Below are positions 35,239 through 43,866 of a DNA stretch of 64,000 nucleotides, piece after piece. The translations under genes were made by a program, and so were the position numbers. Below the pieces are notes generated by a model. That model did no database searches. It was not told the origin of the DNA and saw only the letters and a list, made by a program, of their open reading frames with translations. The stretch spans positions 133,016-197,015 of the forward strand of contig JANQNK010000001.1 of the NCBI GenBank assembly GCA_028279595.1, in the 5' to 3' direction. Position 1 is the stretch's first letter. Each line of letters opens with the position of its first letter. The DNA is from Thermoplasmatota archaeon. Its GTDB lineage: Archaea > Thermoplasmatota > JAKEGO01.

Positions 35239-36129
35239 TTGAGCTGGTACGGGATCAAGTACAACCAGATAATCCGCAGGACAGCGAGGACGCTCTACAG
35301 GAAGAACGAAGGCCACCGGGTCCTCGACGAGGACTGGGACCACATGATCCTCCTCGACGCCTGCCGCTACGACATGTTCCACGAGGCGGACAAGGCCGGA
35401 AAGGTCACCCTCGGGGGGAAGCTGGAATCGCGCATCTCCCGGGGCAGCACCACCGAGGAATGGCTCAGGGAGAACTTCGATCCCGAGAGGAAGTACGATG
35501 ACATCGTCTACATCTCATCAAATCCCCACATCGAGAAGTATTTCGGCAAGGCGTTCCACGGGATACATTCCGTATGGATCGACGGGTGGGACGACGAGGT
35601 CCACACGGTCCTTCCCGAGACCATGGTGAAGCGCGCCCTCAGGGCGTACCGGGAGAATCCGGACAAACGTCTCATCATCCATTTCATCCAGCCGCATTTC
35701 CCGTTCATACCCCTCGGCTCGGTCGGCGACCTCGGGCTCGAGAAGTTCCGCGAGGCGGTCATCGAGGGCGAGGACGAGTTCGACAACCCCACGATCTGGA
35801 GGCTCCTCGAGGAGGGGAAGGTCTCCCGGAAGGACGTCGAGTGGGGCTACAGGAAGAACCTCGAGGCCGTTCTCCCGCAAGCCGAGGAGCTGGCGCGAGC
35901 TCTGAAGGGCCGCATCGTCATCACGAGCGATCATGGTAATGCGATGGGAGAACGCTTTCATCCGATAATACCCATGAGGATCTACGGCCATCACTGGAGC
36001 ATCAGGATAGACGGCCTGGTGAAGGTCCCGTGGTACGTGTACGAAAGCAAGGGAAGGGACCAGGACAGCATCGAGAAGGACGTCCTGGACGACAAGATCT
36101 CATCCCTGATCAAGGACAAGTTGATATGA
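35239..36129 (+). CDS. Alkaline phosphatase-superfamily protein, divergent
   Basis: 296-aa soluble protein resembling the metal-binding core of the sulfatase/phosphopentomutase superfamily. Visible metal-site pieces are MILLDACRYDMF (Asp near residue 40), FIQPHFPFIPL, ITSDHGNAMGER (Asp-His) and YGHHWSIRIDGLVKVPWYVY. There is no signal peptide and no Cys/Ser sulfatase signature; SRGSTTEEWL may hold the nucleophile. The start is TTG. It is coupled by ATGA overlap to a glycosyltransferase gene, so a role in modifying a surface polysaccharide or lipid-linked glycan is plausible but unproven. Confidence 0.72.
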   Translation: MSWYGIKYNQIIRRTARTLYRKNEGHRVLDEDWDHMILLDACRYDMFHEADKAGKVTLGGKLESRISRGSTTEEWLRENFDPERKYDDIVYISSNPHIEKYFGKAFHGIHSVWIDGWDDEVHTVLPETMVKRALRAYRENPDKRLIIHFIQPHFPFIPLGSVGDLGLEKFREAVIEGEDEFDNPTIWRLLEEGKVSRKDVEWGYRKNLEAVLPQAEELARALKGRIVITSDHGNAMGERFHPIIPMRIYGHHWSIRIDGLVKVPWYVYESKGRDQDSIEKDVLDDKISSLIKDKLI

Positions 36130-37223
36130 TGAAGGTGGCGAACGGCATACTGGAAGGCGAATACGGAGGCGTCAACCAGCACATGCTGAACATACAGCGC
36201 CATTCACGTTTCAAGCCCGATCTCCTCAAGACCTCGCCATGGTCCTTCTATCTCAGCAAGAACAAGTTCAAGGAGGGCATAGCGAAGTACTTCCTTAGGC
36301 GGTTCCGCATCGTCGGCCTCGACATTCCCGGAAACCGTCTGGCCAAGAGGGCATCCCGTGACTACGACATCGTTCACCTTCACGGCCACCCGTGGTGGCC
36401 CGAGGCTTTCAGAAGGCCCTCGGAAAGGAAGGCGAAGTACGTTCACACAGTCCACCAGGTCTACCGGCGGGAGGACTTTGCGGACGACAGGGAATGGGAT
36501 TACGCCCGGTACATGAACGGTCTCATGCTCGAGGCCATGAACGACTCGGAGGCCGTGATCTCCGTTGCCGAGTGGCAGATGCCCGCCATAGAGAAGCTCG
36601 GTTCCAAGTCCATATACATCCCCAACGGTACCAACACCGAGGTGTTCGAGAACGGTGACGGCGCATCCTTCAGGAAGAAGTACGGGATCGACGATGACTT
36701 CTTCCTCTTCGCGGGACGGCCGTCCAAGTACAAGAGGCCGGAACACGTCGTGAACCTGGCAAAGCGACACAAGGACATCCGGTTCGTCATGATAGGCACC
36801 GGTGTCACGACCGAGAAGATGGCCAGGTACATGGATGAACCAATACCAAAGAACGTCACCTGCCTCGGCGAGATACCCTTCGAGGACGTGATAAACGGGA
36901 TGTCGGCATGCAGGGTGTTCCTTCTTCCCAGCATGAACGACACCTTCCCGACCGTCGTCATGGAAGCGATGGCCGCTGGCAAGCCGGTGGTCGCCTCGGA
37001 CAACGCCGGTCCGAAGGAGATACTCCGCGACGGCGTCGACGGCCAGCTCTTCAAGCCCGACGACCTCGACAGCATCGGATCCGCTGCAATGAAGGCATGG
37101 GACAACCCCGCACTCGGCGATAACGGGCGGGTACGGGTCAAGGAGAGGTTCGACTGGAAGGTCATCACCCCGCAGATCGACGAGGTCTACGAGAAGGTAT
37201 TCTCCGGTGAGAGCGTCCACTGA
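36126..37223 (+). CDS. Glycosyltransferase family 4
   Basis: GT-B type glycosyltransferase of ~365 aa. The N-terminal acceptor domain has NGILEGEYGGVNQHMLNI and DYDIVHLHGHPWWPEA. The C-terminal donor-binding domain has FLFAGRPSKYKRPEHVV and the E-x7-E motif in PTVVMEAMAAGKPVVASDNAGPKEIL. The start ATG at 36126 overlaps the upstream stop (ATGA). Together with the upstream phosphatase-like gene it forms a two-gene unit, probably for glycan assembly on lipid or protein. Sugar specificity cannot be read from sequence. Confidence 0.9.
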   Translation: MMKVANGILEGEYGGVNQHMLNIQRHSRFKPDLLKTSPWSFYLSKNKFKEGIAKYFLRRFRIVGLDIPGNRLAKRASRDYDIVHLHGHPWWPEAFRRPSERKAKYVHTVHQVYRREDFADDREWDYARYMNGLMLEAMNDSEAVISVAEWQMPAIEKLGSKSIYIPNGTNTEVFENGDGASFRKKYGIDDDFFLFAGRPSKYKRPEHVVNLAKRHKDIRFVMIGTGVTTEKMARYMDEPIPKNVTCLGEIPFEDVINGMSACRVFLLPSMNDTFPTVVMEAMAAGKPVVASDNAGPKEILRDGVDGQLFKPDDLDSIGSAAMKAWDNPALGDNGRVRVKERFDWKVITPQIDEVYEKVFSGESVH

Positions 37224-37258
37224 GATGGATAGTTCCGATACGAATTCTCAGATCGAGG

Positions 37259-38131
37259 TCAACTGCGCAGCGAGCCTAGAGTGGTATTCCTCTCAGCGAA
37301 GGCGCTGTGCTTGTGGATCGACTCCTCGCTCTCGGACTGGGCGATCACACTGACCTCGTCGGGGAGGTCGGAGAACCGCTCGACGACGGTTGCCAGGATG
37401 TCCCTGACGACGTCCTCGACGAACTTCGGGTTCATGTGCGAGTCCAATATGATCTCGGCCTCGTCCTGCCGCTTGAGTATCTCATGGGTCGGAGCGCTGA
37501 CCGAGCTCTCGAGGATATCAATGAGCTCGTCGGCCTCGATATCGCTTCCCTCCGGTATGTCCATGAACAATCTGGCCACATTTCGCTGGTTGTGTGTGAG
37601 CCAGAGCTCCGGCGGGGCGTATCCCAGCTTCTCCTCGGTGAGCTTCCTGGTCGTCTCCATCCCGCACGGGCAGGCGGTTATCCCGATGGCCTCCACGCCG
37701 ATGGTCCTTGACACCGGGCCATCGCGCTCCGCGACCGCCTTCGTCATGAGCCTGTAGTTCTCAAGGCACTTCGCCCCGGAGGGCGATGCCCTCTCGAGGA
37801 AGTAGGTACAGTCGAACATGACCTCGGAATATGTGGCGTAGTCGTGCCTGTCCAGCAGGTCCTTCGCCATCATCCCAGCGAGCTCCTCGATGCTCCCGAC
37901 CTCCTGCCTGACGCCGAGGTCGAGCACCTCGTTGATGGACTCAATGTTCCTGGACATGTGGACGCCCCGGAGCGTGGATGGAAGGTCCACGTAGGCGTCG
38001 ATAGATAGGACCAGCGGAACCCTCCTGTCGGGTCTGACCACCTCTATGGGCTTCTTGACCCCCTTGACCCCGACACGGGTGAGCTTGAACTCCCCCTCGA
38101 TCCGTCTGCTCTGTACGTCCGGTAGCTCCAT
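37259..38131 (-). CDS. mptA: GTP cyclohydrolase MptA (type IV)
   Basis: Archaeal Fe(II)-dependent cyclohydrolase that makes 7,8-dihydroneopterin 2',3'-cyclic phosphate, the first step toward methanopterin or folate-like pterins. Characteristic stretches are LVLSIDAYVDLPSTLRGVHMSRN, CTYFLERASPSGAKCLENY and GITACPCGMETTRKLTEEK. At 290 aa it is standard. I chose ATG 38131; the longer frame upstream runs into the neighbouring gene. A TATA-like GTTTTTAATACGG lies at 38152-38164, giving a near-leaderless mRNA. Confidence 0.94.
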   Translation of the reverse strand: MELPDVQSRRIEGEFKLTRVGVKGVKKPIEVVRPDRRVPLVLSIDAYVDLPSTLRGVHMSRNIESINEVLDLGVRQEVGSIEELAGMMAKDLLDRHDYATYSEVMFDCTYFLERASPSGAKCLENYRLMTKAVAERDGPVSRTIGVEAIGITACPCGMETTRKLTEEKLGYAPPELWLTHNQRNVARLFMDIPEGSDIEADELIDILESSVSAPTHEILKRQDEAEIILDSHMNPKFVEDVVRDILATVVERFSDLPDEVSVIAQSESEESIHKHSAFAERNTTLGSLRS

Positions 38132-38178
38132 GGTAGGGTCGAGAAGGGCTTCCGTATTAAAAACTTGTTCCGCCCGGT

Positions 38179-39018
38179 TCAGCGCTCCAGCTGGAACATG
38201 GTCTCCGATCGTACGAGGCCGATCCAGAGGTAGTACAGCTGGGCCAGTCTCATCCTGAGGAGCTTTCCCTCGTGGAACTCCATCGTCTTCTTGACTCCGT
38301 CCAGCACATACCACGCCGAGTTCCGCAGAAGCAGCTCCCGCATGAACCGCCCCGTCGAGATATCCCCCCTCGACAGGAGCCATTTCAGGCCCGCCGAATG
38401 CCAGCCAGGTTTCCTGATGAAGGTCTCCCAACTCTCGTGGTGGTCGACGAAGACGGGAACGTGGAGCCATTCCAGGCCTTCGGCGACGACGGCCTGGGTG
38501 ATAAGCATGTCCTCGAAGGCGTTCACGCTCTCGATGTCCGCCTTCAGTGCGACCTCTCGAAGGACCAGCGTGTTGTCCGTGAATCCCCGGTCCCCAGCCC
38601 CCTTCCTCAGCGGACCGTCCGCGAACGCTCCTTTCATGGTAGCCCGGTGAGCGCTCCTGTAGGGCTCCCAGTCGGGAAGCTTGTCCCCGTGGATCCCGCC
38701 CGTCCTGTCATCCATGAACTTCAGTAAGCGTGAGAACCAGTCCCTGCAGAGTACGACATCGCTGTCCACGAAACCGATCCACTCGGTCCTCGCCTCGAGA
38801 AGGCCGGTCCTCCGAGCCGATCCAAGGGAGGCGGTGTCCTTCAGTATGACGCAGCCGTGCCTCTCAGCGATGTCCAGCGTCCCGTCGGTGCTCTCGTTGT
38901 CGACGATAATGATCCGGTCAGGGTTCCCGTGGGCCACGATGGAGGCCAGGCTGCTGTCCAGCGTCTTGGCGGAGTTCCAGGTCGGAACGATGTAGTCCAC
39001 CTTTCCGGCGGGAGGCAT
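38179..39018 (-). CDS. Glycosyltransferase family 2
   Basis: GT-A type glycosyltransferase, 279 aa. It begins VDYIVPTWNSAKTLDSSLASI, has IIIVDNESTDGTLDIAERHG, and the DxD metal motif in WIGFVDSDVVLCRDW near residue 90. The C-terminal part lacks clear membrane helices, though IRKPGWHSAGLKW and an amphipathic end may touch the membrane. CTCTTTAACGCC upstream is a likely TATA box for leaderless transcription. It belongs with the surface-glycan genes at 35239-36126 and 39796, but is on the other strand. Confidence 0.88.
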   Translation of the reverse strand: MPPAGKVDYIVPTWNSAKTLDSSLASIVAHGNPDRIIIVDNESTDGTLDIAERHGCVILKDTASLGSARRTGLLEARTEWIGFVDSDVVLCRDWFSRLLKFMDDRTGGIHGDKLPDWEPYRSAHRATMKGAFADGPLRKGAGDRGFTDNTLVLREVALKADIESVNAFEDMLITQAVVAEGLEWLHVPVFVDHHESWETFIRKPGWHSAGLKWLLSRGDISTGRFMRELLLRNSAWYVLDGVKKTMEFHEGKLLRMRLAQLYYLWIGLVRSETMFQLER

Positions 39019-39057
39019 CGGTCCGAGAGCGCCATCTGGCGTTAAAGAGTTTTCCGA

Positions 39058-39207
39058 TGTCTGACACTAGCGCTCGACGGCACCCTGGGGGGCCGTCAAC
39101 GCGTATCACCAATGCCGGATGCACCGTGGAACGACATCGGATCCACCGTCGTTGCGAGCGTCTGGCCCCGATCCGAACGCCAGACTGGCCAGGATCGGGC
39201 CATGCAA
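39058..39207. other. Intergenic inverted repeats upstream of the spt5 promoter
   Basis: This ~150-bp stretch between the divergent GT2 gene and spt5 has no credible gene. It holds GACGGC/GCCGTC near 39074-39095, and an alternative pair: GTCTGG/CCAGAC and CCCGATCC/GGATCGGG around 39160-39205, which overlap and cannot form together. They lie upstream of the spt5 TATA box, so any effect would be at the DNA level or in another transcript. Confidence 0.45.
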
Positions 39208-39239
39208 AGGATTAAAATAGGATGTCTCTATCGTCGTGC

Positions 39240-39767
39240 ATGGAGGAAGCCGCAGCTCCAGAGGACTCCAGCGGTCTCTACGAGGAGACCCGGATCTACA
39301 CGATAAAGACGACCATCGGTCAGGAGAGGAACGTAGCTGACGCCATCGAGGTCAGGTCGGGGGACAACGACGAGATCGTCGCCCTGCTCTCGCCCATGGG
39401 CCTTAGGGGCTACATATTCCTGGAGGGTTTCGATCCCCGTATCATCGAGACGATGATCTACGGGATCAAGCACTGCCGCGGTATCGTCAAGAGGCGCGTC
39501 CACGATGGCGGCAAGAACGTGGAGGAATACGGCGAGACGCCGCTCCGCGAGATCGAGCCGTTCCTGACACCGAAGCCGCTCACGACCGGTATCAACGCCG
39601 GCGATATCGTCGAGCTCGTTGCCGGGCCGTTCAAGGGCGAGCGCGGCCGCGTCAAGCAGATCGACATGGAGAAGGAGGAGATCACCGTGGAGCTCATCGA
39701 GGCTCTTGTGCCGATCCCCGTCACCGTCCGTGGCGATCATGTAAGGGTCCTCGAGAAGGAGGTCTGA
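39240..39767 (+). CDS. spt5: Transcription elongation factor Spt5 (NusG)
   Basis: Archaeal Spt5 bridges the RNA polymerase clamp with Spt4 to raise processivity. The NGN domain runs from residue ~20 (ETRIYTIKTTIGQERNVADAI) and has SPMGLRGYIFLEG. The KOW domain is NAGDIVELVAGPFKGERGRVKQID, then EITVELIEALVPIPVTVRGDHVRVL. At 175 aa it carries a ~17-residue N-terminal extension. The ATG at 39240 fits a leaderless start with GATTAAAATAGG at 39208-39219. It is not beside secE or rpl11 here, unlike in many archaea; rpl11 is at 20365. Confidence 0.95.
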   Translation: MEEAAAPEDSSGLYEETRIYTIKTTIGQERNVADAIEVRSGDNDEIVALLSPMGLRGYIFLEGFDPRIIETMIYGIKHCRGIVKRRVHDGGKNVEEYGETPLREIEPFLTPKPLTTGINAGDIVELVAGPFKGERGRVKQIDMEKEEITVELIEALVPIPVTVRGDHVRVLEKEV

Positions 39768-39795
39768 GGCACCGCTCCGCCAGGGGACTGGACCC

Positions 39796-41130
39796 ATGGT
39801 CAACGTGATACTCCTCACGGTCGATTCCCTCAGGGCCGACCATCTCGGTTGTTACGGGTATCACAGGAACACCACCCCCAACATCGACAAGCTTGCGAGC
39901 GAGGGCACGGTCTACACGAACGCCTTTGCCCAGGCCGGCAATACGGCATGCTCCTTCCTCTCGCTCATCGGTGGGATCTATCCCATCGCCAGCGACTCCT
40001 TCACGGACTACGAGCCGTTCTATCCGGTGCATCCGGACCACTTTTCGACGATAGCCACCCCGTTCAAGGGCGCTGGATACCGGACCCTCGGGTTCCACAC
40101 TAATCCCAATCTCTCGACCCATTGCGGGTACTCCAAGGGCTTCGACCTCTTCAGCGACGGTTTCCGGCCATCAGATGACGGTTCCGGGGGCCAGGCGGAC
40201 CACCGATACGGGCGCAAGAAGAAGCTCCGCGCGAGGATCGAGCGGAAGATCGCTGGCACTCCTCTATTTCCGCTGGCCACGGCGGTACGGGACATGATGC
40301 GTCCGCTGAACTCGCTCCATGTCACTGCGGACGACATGAACACAATGGCCCTGACCGAGCTGAAGAAGGGCGAGGGCGATTTCTTCCTTTGGGTCCACTA
40401 CATGGACGTGCATGTTCCCTACATCCCACCCAGGAAGGATTACGTCGAGGTCACGGGAGAGAGGATCGGACAGTACCGCCTCAACAGACTGTCCCGCAGC
40501 ATGTATGACAACCTCCATCATCCTGACAGGATCAAGAGGCGCGAGGAGCTCCTCGGCCTCTACGACGCCGTCATCCTCGGCCTCGACCGGGCCGTCGGCT
40601 CGCTCGTCAGACAGCTGAAGGAGGCTGACCTGTACGACGACACGATAATAGCGGTAACCGCGGACCACGGGGACGAGTTCTTCGAGCACGGGGGCGTGGG
40701 ACACGGCCTCAGGTTCCACGACGAACTGCTCCATGTGCCCCTGGTGATCAAGGGTGTCGGTTCCGGCAAGGACGACCGGATGTTCGGACTCGTCGACCTT
40801 CCACCAACACTTGCCAAGGCCGCGGGCATCGACGCCGCCTCGGATTTCATGGGCCTACCCGACGCCGAGGGCAGGAAGATGGTCTTCTCGGGCTCCCGGC
40901 ACAAGGGCGAGACCATCATCTCGATCCGGACCGCGAAGGCGAAGTTCATCTGGAACGTCACCGCGGACATGGTAGAGTTCTTCGACCTCGAGAAGGACCC
41001 GGGTGAGAAGGTGAACATCGCGAGGAAGAGCAAGGACGCCGTCGAGACCTTCCGCGAGATGGCGAACCTCCACATGCAGCAGGTGGAGGAGGCACGCATA
41101 AGGGCCGTGGTCGATTCCGGCCTCAAGTAG
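39796..41130 (+). CDS. Sulfatase/phosphotransferase-family hydrolase
   Basis: Alkaline phosphatase-superfamily enzyme of 444 aa. The metal-binding N-terminus is NVILLTVDSLRADHLGCYGY; TTPNIDKLASEGTVYTNAFAQ follows. The usual sulfatase signature C/S-x-P-x-R is replaced by AGNTACSFLSLIGG, so it may be a phosphodiesterase or phosphotransferase rather than a sulfatase. Further ligands are in HYMDVHVPY and AVTADHGDEFFEHG with GVGHG. There is no signal peptide, suggesting cytoplasmic action on glycans or lipids. It starts 28 bp after spt5 and may share its transcript. Confidence 0.88.
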   Translation: MVNVILLTVDSLRADHLGCYGYHRNTTPNIDKLASEGTVYTNAFAQAGNTACSFLSLIGGIYPIASDSFTDYEPFYPVHPDHFSTIATPFKGAGYRTLGFHTNPNLSTHCGYSKGFDLFSDGFRPSDDGSGGQADHRYGRKKKLRARIERKIAGTPLFPLATAVRDMMRPLNSLHVTADDMNTMALTELKKGEGDFFLWVHYMDVHVPYIPPRKDYVEVTGERIGQYRLNRLSRSMYDNLHHPDRIKRREELLGLYDAVILGLDRAVGSLVRQLKEADLYDDTIIAVTADHGDEFFEHGGVGHGLRFHDELLHVPLVIKGVGSGKDDRMFGLVDLPPTLAKAAGIDAASDFMGLPDAEGRKMVFSGSRHKGETIISIRTAKAKFIWNVTADMVEFFDLEKDPGEKVNIARKSKDAVETFREMANLHMQQVEEARIRAVVDSGLK

Positions 41131-41150
41131 TGAAAATGGCCGTTTTTCAC
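41130..41150 (+). terminator. Hairpin with T-tract after the sulfatase-family gene
   Basis: GTGAAAA (41130-41136) pairs with TTTTCAC (41144-41150) around a 7-nt loop, beginning within the TAG stop codon region. It can serve as a terminator, and the arm contains a run of five T. The stem is nearly the same as that in tRNA-linked elements at 30539-30578 and 52890-52930. Confidence 0.5.
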
Positions 41151-41235
41151 CCCCTCTGGGTCCCAAATCCAATCCACGGTCGAAATTATTTTATACTAAA
41201 CGAATGTAACCCCGGAACAGAGGGGGGTAACCTCG

Positions 41236-41412
41236 ATGGAAGAAAGGATGTGCAGCATCGAACTCCTGAAGAGAGATGACAGCTTCGTTGCAAGGGTAGT
41301 CTCGCAGCTCGGTGGTAAGCGGGAGTACAAGAGCAAGGGCTTCGAGAACCTCCTCGAGCAGATATTCTTCGACCTCCGAGAGGAGTTTCAGGAAGAGTTC
41401 GAGGTCATCTGA
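41236..41412 (+). CDS. Small acidic hypothetical protein (58 aa)
   Basis: A 58-aa frame, MEERMCSIELLKRDDSFVAR then a helical acidic C-terminus (LEQIFFDLREEFQEEFEVI). Support comes from a TATA-like ATTTTATACTAAAC at 41188-41201 and a purine-rich GGGGGGTAA ahead of the ATG, the typical spacing for this genome. Its last 25 bp overlap the 3' end of the convergent rnz gene. I do not recognise the family; a small helical regulator is possible. Confidence 0.6.
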   Translation: MEERMCSIELLKRDDSFVARVVSQLGGKREYKSKGFENLLEQIFFDLREEFQEEFEVI

Positions 41413-42323
41413 TCCCGATAGTTCAGGGTGAACTCGTCAAGGTCGTCCGGTATCGAAGTATTCTCGAACACCGATCTCGCCTCCGTCAGCATGGGCTCCG
41501 GGTCCCTGTACCTTGGACTCAGATGCACAAGGAACAGGTGGCGCACGTCGGAGTCCGCTGCCAACCTTGCGGCATCGACCGCCGTCGAGTGACCGTAGCG
41601 ATGGGCCTTCTCCTCGAGCTCCTCCATCATCGTGGCCTCGTGGATGAGCGCGTCGGCGTCGACCGCCGCCTTGGCCAGGGCCTCCGTCGGCCTGGTGTCT
41701 CCTGAATAGACGATCTTCAACCCGGGTCTCTTGGGACCGACGACCATATCGCTCGTGACGACCCTGCCGTCCACCTCGACGTCCTCACCCTCGTGCAATC
41801 TCTTGAACAGGGGTCCCGGGGGAACACCGAGCTCCTCCGCCCTCGGCCTGTCGAAACGTCCCGGACGTTCGTCCTCCTGCAGGACGAAGCCGAGGGTCGG
41901 CACCGAGTGGTCCACGTTGAAGGCCCGGACCGTGTACCTGTCGAAGCGGACCTCGTCGCCGTCCTCCATCTCCTTCACCACCACCGGGAAGGTGAGGCCG
42001 AAATATCCGGTCTTCGAGAGGTTCTTCAGCGACCTGATGGTCCCGGGCGGACCGAATATCTGGAGCTCCTCCTCCCTGTCGTTGAGCCCCATCGACTGCA
42101 TCATGCCCGCGAGTCCCAGGAAATGGTCGCCATGGAAGTGTGAGATGAAGACCTTGGTGATGGCCATGAAGCTGAGGTTCGAGCGCATGAGCTGTCTCTG
42201 AGTGCCCTCTCCGCAATCGAACAGCACCACCTGGCCGTCGAGCCGCAGACCTATGGATAATACGTTCCTCTCGCTAGATGGCCAGCTTCCGCCCGTACCC
42301 AGGAAGGTTATCTCGATGGGCAT
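41388..42323 (-). CDS. rnz: Ribonuclease Z
   Basis: Short-form tRNase Z of 311 aa that cleaves tRNA precursors 3' of the discriminator. The histidine motif is SHFHGDHFLGL at residues 61-71; other ligands are in YSGDTRPT, HEATM and HSTAVDAARLA. The substrate-binding exosite region is around EDGDEVRFDRY. Most tRNA genes here lack encoded CCA, making this enzyme essential for their maturation. It follows a PRC-barrel gene by 7 bp in the same direction. Confidence 0.95.
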   Translation of the reverse strand: MPIEITFLGTGGSWPSSERNVLSIGLRLDGQVVLFDCGEGTQRQLMRSNLSFMAITKVFISHFHGDHFLGLAGMMQSMGLNDREEELQIFGPPGTIRSLKNLSKTGYFGLTFPVVVKEMEDGDEVRFDRYTVRAFNVDHSVPTLGFVLQEDERPGRFDRPRAEELGVPPGPLFKRLHEGEDVEVDGRVVTSDMVVGPKRPGLKIVYSGDTRPTEALAKAAVDADALIHEATMMEELEEKAHRYGHSTAVDAARLAADSDVRHLFLVHLSPRYRDPEPMLTEARSVFENTSIPDDLDEFTLNYRDQMTSNSS

Positions 42324-42330
42324 GGTCCGA

Positions 42331-42618
42331 TTACCACTTGTACTTCTCGTACTCCTCGCCCTCCGGCGACTCGCGCCTGAGGGTCACCCTTGGCGGGAAG
42401 TACTTCAGTATGATTATGTCTCCGACGGCCTGCACCCACCTGAACGGGATGTTCAGGTTCGCCGACTCCTCCACCAGCGTCGGGTTCGTGTTGCTCACGA
42501 AAAGTCCGTTGATCTTGTTGTTCGTGACATCGAGTACGACGTTGTTCACATCGCCTAGGTATATACCTTCCTTAGTGTACACGGGCAGTCCTATCAGATC
42601 CGTTACAAGCTCGAGCAT
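42331..42618 (-). CDS. PRC-barrel domain protein
   Basis: A 95-aa protein made of one PRC-barrel: LVTDLIGLPVYTKEGIYLGDVNNVVLDVTNNKINGLFVS. In RNA maturation (RimM) and other settings this fold mediates protein-protein or protein-RNA binding; archaeal stand-alone versions are widespread and poorly characterised. It lies directly upstream of rnz, so a part in RNA processing is a reasonable inference. The start ATG is conserved-looking, with no leader visible. Confidence 0.85.
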   Translation of the reverse strand: MLELVTDLIGLPVYTKEGIYLGDVNNVVLDVTNNKINGLFVSNTNPTLVEESANLNIPFRWVQAVGDIIILKYFPPRVTLRRESPEGEEYEKYKW

Positions 42619-42789
42619 CAGTATCCCTCACTGGGTCTGCCGGGGGTATCTTCCGAGGTCCATATAAACCCTTTCATTTATGCCGATTTCTGCAGAAAAA
42701 CGGCGGTTCAAATTTCCCGGACCGGTCCGAAAGTCCCGTTTTCCGCAACAGGCGTCGGTGTTTTATAGAGTCTCGTCATTCGACCATTC

Positions 42790-43437
42790 ATGGTAATGGT
42801 CGCGCCATCGATCCTGTCCGCGGATTTCTCGCGCCTCGGGGACGAGGTCAAGGCGATCGAGAAGGGCGGCGCCGACATGGTCCACATAGACGTGATGGAC
42901 GGACACTTCGTGCCCAACCTCACCTTCGGAGCACCCATAGTCAAGTGGATACGACCAGTGACGGACCTTCCCTTCGACTGTCATCTGATGGTCGCGAAGC
43001 CCGCGAAGTTCCTGGCCGATTTCAAGAAGGCTGGAGCTGATTACGTTACAGTGCACGTCGAGTCCGAAGGGTGGAGGGACGCCATCGAGACCATCAGGGA
43101 CATGGGGATGAAGCCGGGCGTCTCGCTCAACCCGGACACCCCGCTGGTGAGCGTGATGGACGTACTCGACAAGGTCGACCTGCTTCTGATAATGACCGTC
43201 AATCCTGGCTTTGCGGGTCAGGGGTTCATGTCCGAGGTCGTGAGCAAGGTCAGGAAGGCCAGCATCCTGAAGAGCGGTGAGGGCTATCGTTACATCCTGA
43301 GCGTTGACGGCGGCATCAAGCCCTCGAACGTCGGAGAGGTCATCGACGCGGGGGCCGACATGGTCGTCGCAGGGTCCGCGGTCTATGGTTCCGATGATAT
43401 CAGGGGTGCGATAAGGGCGCTGAAATCCGCACGATAG
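42790..43437 (+). CDS. rpe: Ribulose-phosphate 3-epimerase
   Basis: TIM-barrel enzyme interconverting ribulose 5-phosphate and xylulose 5-phosphate. It begins VAPSILSADFSRLGDEV, with metal ligands in MVHIDVMDGHFVPNLTFG (Asp), DCHLMV (His) and LSVDGGIKP (Asp), and the phosphate loop GSAVYGSDDI. At 215 aa it is full length. GTTTTATAGAG lies ~27 bp upstream of the GTG/ATG start, so it is leaderless. It indicates at least part of a pentose phosphate route. Confidence 0.94.
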   Translation: MVMVAPSILSADFSRLGDEVKAIEKGGADMVHIDVMDGHFVPNLTFGAPIVKWIRPVTDLPFDCHLMVAKPAKFLADFKKAGADYVTVHVESEGWRDAIETIRDMGMKPGVSLNPDTPLVSVMDVLDKVDLLLIMTVNPGFAGQGFMSEVVSKVRKASILKSGEGYRYILSVDGGIKPSNVGEVIDAGADMVVAGSAVYGSDDIRGAIRALKSAR

Positions 43438-43442
43438 GTGAC

Positions 43443-43820
43443 TCACTTCCTTCTCTTGATCCGGAAGGCCTCCCTCTTCTCATGGACCTCGTTGTGTGCA
43501 TCCTCTCCAAGTTTCCATGCAAGGTACTCGATCCTGTCCAGGCTCCGCAGGAACTTCGCCTTGCTCGTGGTGTCCATGAGTTCGTGGAACTCCACCCTGA
43601 AGCGAAGCATCTTCTGCCACGTCCATATGAAGTAGATCGAGGAGAGCAGCGTGAAGACGATGATGTAGAAGTTGACGCCGCCGACCTCCTGCCATACCTC
43701 GTACAGAGGTCCGGACGATCCCAACAGGAAATCGACGAGCAGGAAGATCCATGTCGCTGCGCAGGCGAAACCGACGACCATGTACATCTCGATCCTCTTG
43801 CCGGAGTAATCGACAGGCAT
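43443..43820 (-). CDS. Small membrane protein with two transmembrane helices
   Basis: A 125-aa protein: MPVDYSGKRIE, helix 1 (VVGFACAATWIFLLVDFLLG), a loop, helix 2 (FYIIVFTLLSSIYFIWTWQ), then a basic, helical cytoplasmic tail of ~55 residues. I start at ATG 43820 because GGTTATTAGTC at 43838-43848 is the likely TATA box; a longer frame would read into a tandem repeat. It ends 5 bp from the convergent rpe stop. I do not recognise the family. Confidence 0.7.
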   Translation of the reverse strand: MPVDYSGKRIEMYMVVGFACAATWIFLLVDFLLGSSGPLYEVWQEVGGVNFYIIVFTLLSSIYFIWTWQKMLRFRVEFHELMDTTSKAKFLRSLDRIEYLAWKLGEDAHNEVHEKREAFRIKRRK

Positions 43821-43866
43821 CCGACAGGAATCGACACTACGACTAATAACCTTTTCATAGAAAATG

